A DNA stretch of 55,708 nt from Prosthecobacter sp. (GTDB taxonomy: Bacteria; Verrucomicrobiota; Verrucomicrobiia; Verrucomicrobiales; Verrucomicrobiaceae). The stretch spans positions 1 through 55,708 of the forward strand of contig NZ_JACSRD010000108.1 of NCBI RefSeq assembly GCF_014879935.1, in the 5' to 3' direction. The notes under the pieces are model-generated. The model made no database searches. It saw only the letters and a list, made by a program, of their open reading frames with translations, and was not told the origin of the DNA. The position numbers were made by a program, and so were the translations under genes. Shown here piece after piece: positions 52,230 through 55,708 of the stretch. Each line of letters begins with the position of its first letter. The first letter of the stretch is position 1.

Positions 52230-52243
52230 GGGCATGGTCGAAG

Positions 52244-52300
52244 AGTCGATTGGCAATCGACTGGTTTGGAGAGGATTCGGCTTCGATTATGGATCGAAGC
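52244..52300. repeat. Two hairpins between BNR genes, REP-like
   Basis: AGTCGATT-GGC-AATCGACT (52244-52262) and GCTTCGAT-TATGG-ATCGAAGC (52280-52300) are perfect 8-bp hairpins in the 75-base gap. The second is followed by TACTTC, so on the minus strand GAAGTAGC precedes the hairpin right after the stop of the gene at 52305, as AAAGTAGC does at 42350-42357. They may be relatives of the 42246-42360 element. Confidence 0.5.
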
Positions 52301-52304
52301 TACT

Positions 52305-53360
52305 TCACTGCGGCCACTCGCCGTTGAGCATCGGCTTCGTGGTCAGCTTGGCGGGATCGAGGACGATGTGCTTCACCTTCTTCCGCTGCCAGGTGTAGGT
52401 GATGTGAACGAGGCCGTCCTTCGTCTGGATGATGGCGGGATAGCTGAACTCCTTCTTGGGTTCGTCTTCAAAGGTGAGCGCGGCTTCCCAAGTCTTGCCG
52501 TCCTTGCTCACGGCGAGGTTCAGCGGGCTGCGGCCGCGAGCGGTGTGGTTGTAAATCAGCAGATGACGACCATCGGCGAGCGTGACGGCATCGGTGCCGG
52601 AGTTGGGATTGGGCAGGTCGGTGAGTGAAATCTCGCCCCAGGTCTTGCCGGCGTCTTCGGAGGTGATTTGGAAGACTTTGCTCTGCCGTGTGCGGCCCAC
52701 GGCTTGAATCTTGTCACCACCAAGGAAGAGAAGGCTCGGCTGAATGGCGCTGATCTTCAAACCATCGTGCAGCAACTCGGTGCGTGTCCATGTCTTGCCG
52801 AGATCTGAGGTGCGCTCGAAGTAGATGGCCCAGGCGCTGGGCTTCGTATCGGTCTCGTTGCTCGTGGGGCACAAAATATCGCCATTGGCGAGTTGGACGG
52901 GCTTGTTCTTGATCGGGCCGAAGATGCCTTTGGGCAGCTTTTGGGCCGCAGACCATGTTTTGCCGCCATCGGTGCTCGTTTTGAGCTCGCCCCACCACGT
53001 GCTCGGTGATGGGCCGACTTTGTAGAAGAGCATCAGCGGCGCGTCCTTCGGCTGAAACAGCACCGGATTCCATGTCGGATGCCGTGTGCCGTCGGGTTGC
53101 ACGCCGTTTGCGGTTTCGACGCCTTCGGTCCATTTGCCATCGGGAAGCTGACGCGACACCCAGATGCACACATCCGGATTTTTCTCCGCCGTGCCGCCAA
53201 ACCACGCCGTGACGAGCCCCGTGGGCGTTTCGGTGATCGTCGTCGCGTGGATCTGCGGGTAAGGTCCGGTGTCGTAGATGTACTCGGTGGTGAGGATAGC
53301 GGGATCAGCAGCTTGAAGGGACACCGCAGAGACAAGGAGAGCGCAGAGGAGCTTTTTCAT
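52305..53360 (-). CDS. Exported exo-alpha-sialidase-like protein (BNR)
   Basis: A 351-residue exported protein (signal MKKLLCALLVSAVSLQA). The pattern 'PYPQIHATTITETPTGLVTAWFGGTAEKNPDVCIWVSRQ' near the start, Asp boxes (STDGGKTWS, TSDLGKTWT, SEDAGKTWG, SKDGKTWE) and 'HPTWNPVLFQPKDAPLMLFYKVGPSPSTWWGELKTS' are typical of a widely spread sialidase-like family often annotated as exo-alpha-sialidase. Its real substrate may be another glycan. It lies 9 bases after the aldolase gene, which could suggest removal of a keto-acid sugar outside and cleavage of it inside. Confidence 0.8.
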   Translation of the reverse strand: MKKLLCALLVSAVSLQAADPAILTTEYIYDTGPYPQIHATTITETPTGLVTAWFGGTAEKNPDVCIWVSRQLPDGKWTEGVETANGVQPDGTRHPTWNPVLFQPKDAPLMLFYKVGPSPSTWWGELKTSTDGGKTWSAAQKLPKGIFGPIKNKPVQLANGDILCPTSNETDTKPSAWAIYFERTSDLGKTWTRTELLHDGLKISAIQPSLLFLGGDKIQAVGRTRQSKVFQITSEDAGKTWGEISLTDLPNPNSGTDAVTLADGRHLLIYNHTARGRSPLNLAVSKDGKTWEAALTFEDEPKKEFSYPAIIQTKDGLVHITYTWQRKKVKHIVLDPAKLTTKPMLNGEWPQ

Positions 53361-53369
53361 GATGTGTGA

Positions 53370-54275
53370 TTACAAGAGGCCGAGGTTGACGAGTCTTTCG
53401 CGGATGATCTCTCTTTCCGCATCGCGGAAGCGGTGGAAGGGCTCCGCCATGTGGTCTTCGCAGATGCCGAGGAGGCTGAGGCCGCATTTGATGCCTTTGA
53501 TGATGGCACTCTTGTGCTTGCCGACGGTGTAGATGGCTCCGGCGAGTTTCATGACTTGAGCATGAAGCTCTCGCGTGCGTTGCAGGTCCTGCGCGGCGGC
53601 GGCTTGATACATCTCGACGTAGAGTTTGGGATGCAAATTGGCTCCACCATTGATGCCGCCGTGGCCGCCGAGCAGCACGGCCTCGGCAGTGAGTTCCTCA
53701 GGGCCGACGAGCACGCTCCAATCGGCGCGTTGCTTCGCGATCTCGATGAGGCGGTGGAAGTAGATCATGTCACACGAGCTGTCTTTGACGCCGCAGACTC
53801 CGGGCATGTCGAGAGCACGACGCACGAGGTCGAGTTCGAAGCTCACCTTCGTCAAACCGGGCATGTTGTAGAGAAACAACGGCAGCGGCATCTCGGCGAC
53901 GAGGTCATGCACATACTCCAGCATCTCCGGCGGCGCGGCGGGGAAGTAATACGGCGGCGCGAGCACCACATGCGTTGCGCCGACCTCTGCGGAGTATTTG
54001 GCGAGGTTCACGCTTTCGGTGAAGGAGGTGTCTGTAATGCCGACAAGCACCGGGACGCGTCCTGCGGCCACTTTGCAGGCTCGTTCGATCAATTCACGAC
54101 GCAGGCGGTAGCTCAGACTCGGACCTTCGCCCGTGGTGCCGAGCACGAAGAGGCCCGACACACCACCGCTGATGAGATGCTCGATGAGACGCTCCAAACC
54201 GGCGACGTCGAGGGTGTCGCGATCGCGCAAAGGGGAGACGAGGGGCGGAATGATGCCGCGGAGTGATTGGGACAT
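53370..54275 (-). CDS. DHDPS/N-acetylneuraminate-lyase family aldolase
   Basis: A 301-residue class I aldolase. The GTTGEG substrate-carboxylate motif (about 46-51), Tyr136 (LYNMPG) and the Schiff-base Lys164 (GVCGVKDSS) are all present. The family includes dihydrodipicolinate synthase, N-acetylneuraminate lyase and 2-keto-3-deoxy-sugar-acid aldolases. Position at the head of a run with three sialidase-like genes, divergent from an AraC regulator, favours a catabolic lyase over lysine synthesis, but the substrate is inference. The frame offers an ATG ten codons up (54305); MSQSLRG at 54275 is preferred and is preceded by four heptads. Confidence 0.85.
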   Translation of the reverse strand: MSQSLRGIIPPLVSPLRDRDTLDVAGLERLIEHLISGGVSGLFVLGTTGEGPSLSYRLRRELIERACKVAAGRVPVLVGITDTSFTESVNLAKYSAEVGATHVVLAPPYYFPAAPPEMLEYVHDLVAEMPLPLFLYNMPGLTKVSFELDLVRRALDMPGVCGVKDSSCDMIYFHRLIEIAKQRADWSVLVGPEELTAEAVLLGGHGGINGGANLHPKLYVEMYQAAAAQDLQRTRELHAQVMKLAGAIYTVGKHKSAIIKGIKCGLSLLGICEDHMAEPFHRFRDAEREIIRERLVNLGLL

Positions 54276-54284
54276 GGCTTGGAA

Positions 54285-54312
54285 GGATAAAAGATGAAGG
54301 ATCAAAGATAAA
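54285..54312 (-). repeat. Tandem heptad leader repeat before the aldolase gene
   Basis: On the minus strand four heptads of consensus TTNATCY (TTTATCT first, TTTATCC last) fill 28 bases, followed by TTCC and five bases, then the ATG at 54275. The block is pyrimidine-rich and lacks a Shine-Dalgarno sequence. It matches in layout, not sequence, the blocks at 6307 and 25517. Confidence 0.7.
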
Positions 54313-54364
54313 TGAGCCTTCGCTGCTCATCCTTGGCAACGGCTTGACGATTCTTGATGAGCCT
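54312..54364. promoter_or_regulatory. Candidate operator region between aldolase and AraC genes
   Basis: ATGAGCCT occurs at 54312-54319 and again at 54357-54364, and its core returns inverted (GCTCAT at 54325-54330), giving a 6-bp inverted repeat with 7 bases between and a direct repeat 45 bases apart. AraC-family proteins often bind direct repeats. The link to this regulator is a guess. Confidence 0.35.
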
Positions 54365-54378
54365 GACATGCTCCGCGC

Positions 54379-55239
54379 ATGCCCGCCACCGACCAAGCTG
54401 ACTATTTTTCCACGCAAGTGATGCGCACGCGACGCTTCTTCCTGCCCGCATGGCAGGAGCGACGCAGCGATGAGTCCATGCTTGGCCTCGTGGGCGGCGG
54501 CTGTGAATGGTGTGCGCCGGATTTCATCGTGGACCGGCAGGATTTCCCATTTTTGGCCTTTGAATTCGTCTCCCGCGGCAAAGGCAGCGCCACGCTGGCG
54601 AACCGCAAGCATGAGGTGGAGGCCGGGCACGCGTTCTTTTACGACTCCAGCATGCCGCATGTGATCCGCAGCTCGGCGGAGGAGCCGATGGTGAAGTATT
54701 TCTTCAACTTCACCGGTCCAAGAGCCGCCGCGTTGATGAGCGATCTTGACCTTGCCCCCGGCAGTGTGCTGCGTGTGGCGGATGCCTCGCGAGTGGTGAG
54801 CCTGCTCGAAGAAGTGATCGATCATGCGCTGCGCGGTGGTCGTTTTGGTCTGCGGGCAGCCTGCGCGGCGCTGGAGCATGCGTTGGTGCTTTGCGCGGAC
54901 AGTCGCCAGCCCGCCACAACGAAGATGGACCCGGCTTACGCGACGTATCTGCGCTGCCGCGGTCATCTGCTGCGCAATTACCCCGTGCTCAACAGCATCG
55001 AACAGGCCGCGAAGGCCTGTCATGTGTCCGCGGCCTACTTCACACGGTTGTTTCAACGCTACGACAACGAGACGCCGCTGGCATGCCTGACGCGTCTGAA
55101 GCTCTCGCAAGCCGCCATCAAGCTGCGGCAGCCGGATGCGCTGGTGAAAAACGTGGCCGCCGAGCTCGGCTACAAGTCCGCCGCGCATTTTTCGCGGGCT
55201 TTCAAGGCCTGGAGCGGAAGATCGCCGCGTGGTGGTTGA
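54379..55239 (+). CDS. AraC-family transcriptional regulator
   Basis: A 286-residue regulator with an N-terminal cupin-like effector domain ('FEFVSRGKGSATLANRKHEVEAGHAFFYDSSMPHVIRSS') and a C-terminal double helix-turn-helix ('SIEQAAKACHVSAAYFTRLFQRYDNETPLACLTRLKLSQAAIKL', 'VKNVAAELGYKSAAHFSRAFKAWSGRSPRG'). It is divergent from the aldolase, BNR, GH32 run, so it probably activates that run when a sugar is bound. The start at 54379 is the first ATG after the control region. Confidence 0.92.
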   Translation: MPATDQADYFSTQVMRTRRFFLPAWQERRSDESMLGLVGGGCEWCAPDFIVDRQDFPFLAFEFVSRGKGSATLANRKHEVEAGHAFFYDSSMPHVIRSSAEEPMVKYFFNFTGPRAAALMSDLDLAPGSVLRVADASRVVSLLEEVIDHALRGGRFGLRAACAALEHALVLCADSRQPATTKMDPAYATYLRCRGHLLRNYPVLNSIEQAAKACHVSAAYFTRLFQRYDNETPLACLTRLKLSQAAIKLRQPDALVKNVAAELGYKSAAHFSRAFKAWSGRSPRGG

Positions 55240-55287
55240 GGTATCTGGAGGCTTGCGACGGCTCAGGCGGGATGGTACTCTCCGCTT

Positions 55288-55506
55288 ATGAGCATCACCG
55301 CCACCGTCATCAACGACACGATCAAGCTGCCCGAAGGCGTTCATCTGGAGGACCAGACGGAGGTCTTGATCGTGCCTGCTCGAAAACCGCGGCAGGGGAT
55401 GTTGAATCGCTACAAGGACTTCATCGGCACCGTCGGCAGCGGGATTGGAGACCTGGCTGACAACCACGACCATTACCTTTACGGCACACCCAAGCGGAAA
55501 CCATGA
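55288..55506 (+). CDS. Antitoxin-like small protein of a PIN toxin module
   Basis: A 72-residue protein beginning with a beta-rich segment (MSITATVINDTIKLPEGVHL, then 'DQTEVLIVPA') like AbrB or AF2212-type antitoxins, followed by a C-terminal tail that would wrap the toxin. Its TGA overlaps the ATG of the following PIN gene (ATGA at 55503), the classic order of a VapBC-type pair. The partner PIN gene is broken, so the antitoxin may be a leftover. Confidence 0.65.
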   Translation: MSITATVINDTIKLPEGVHLEDQTEVLIVPARKPRQGMLNRYKDFIGTVGSGIGDLADNHDHYLYGTPKRKP

Positions 55507-55708
55507 AGTCCATTTTTTTGCCGACACTTGGTTCTTCATCGCATGGCTTGATCCTGATGATGCGAGGCACCAGGAAGCATTGGATTGGTTGGAGATGAGC
55601 AGTGACTTCATCATCACCACACGATGGGTACTGACAGAGCTAGGCAGTGTTTTAGAACCTCAGAATGGGTCGAAAATGCAGTTGTACCTGCGGTGAGCGT
55701 GGGGCATA
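55503..55708 (+). pseudogene. PIN-domain toxin, frameshifted and cut by the window edge
   Basis: The ATG at 55503 overlaps the antitoxin stop but leads out of frame after a T7 run (55513-55519). With one more T the protein would read MKSIFFADTWFFIAWLDPDD, an ideal PIN start with its first Asp, and continue to 'TTRWVLTELGSVL' with the second acidic residue. After about 55655 the family likeness ends and the frame stops at 55696, well short of the roughly 130 residues usual for PIN toxins. The 3' part may be replaced by other DNA; the window ends there. Confidence 0.6.

Overview
The window looks like a chromosomal segment of a verrucomicrobium (PVC superphylum, near Prosthecobacter/Verrucomicrobium). 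It is GC-rich, most start codons lack a clear Shine-Dalgarno sequence, and it carries families typical of that group: paired DUF1549/DUF1553 and DUF1501 proteins, a PVC-type haem-binding dehydrogenase-like protein, an arylsulfatase, BNR-repeat sialidase-like proteins, and a kinase coupled to a sigma factor. No rRNA, tRNA, CRISPR array or intact insertion sequence was seen, and no gap between genes exceeds 300 bases.

Left part (1-8800): a metallo-beta-lactamase-fold hydrolase with a small membrane protein on the minus strand, then the gltB-gltD glutamate synthase operon behind a good sigma-54-type promoter and closed by a strong terminator, then a possible DUF2330-like protein and an orphan UPF0175 antitoxin. 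Middle part (9160-31346): sulfatase, large secreted subtilisin-like protease, Ser/Thr kinase overlapping an ECF-type sigma factor, M20 peptidase, dihaem cytochrome c, FGE-like domain protein, DUF1501 and DUF1549/1553 pair, two membrane proteins (one TauE/SafE), PVC haem protein, galE, and a secreted FnIII-toxin-like protein followed by a small zinc-ribbon protein that may be its immunity partner. recN follows on the other strand.

Right part (33564-55239): a sugar and glycan utilisation island. A LacI regulator is divergent from FAD oxidoreductase, SSS symporter, two BNR proteins, GRP sugar transporter and ribokinase. An AraC regulator is divergent from a DHDPS/NAL-type aldolase, three BNR proteins, two GH32-type proteins, an MFS sugar porter and a fructokinase-like PfkB kinase. 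This suggests extracellular trimming of fructan and acidic or modified glycans, uptake, and phosphorylation or aldol cleavage inside. A DUF1016 nuclease gene sits inside the second run.

The most unusual signals are: (i) four 25-base palindromes at an exact 39-base period inside the DUF1016 coding region; (ii) tandem heptanucleotide blocks of about 28 bases just before three start codons; (iii) an inverted pair of REP-like units whose ends contain the stop codons of two convergent genes; (iv) the toxin/zinc-ribbon pair; and (v) three toxin-antitoxin remnants, one an apparent AbrB-PIN fusion and one a PIN gene frameshifted at a T7 run. Functions were assigned by reading motifs from memory, without database searches.
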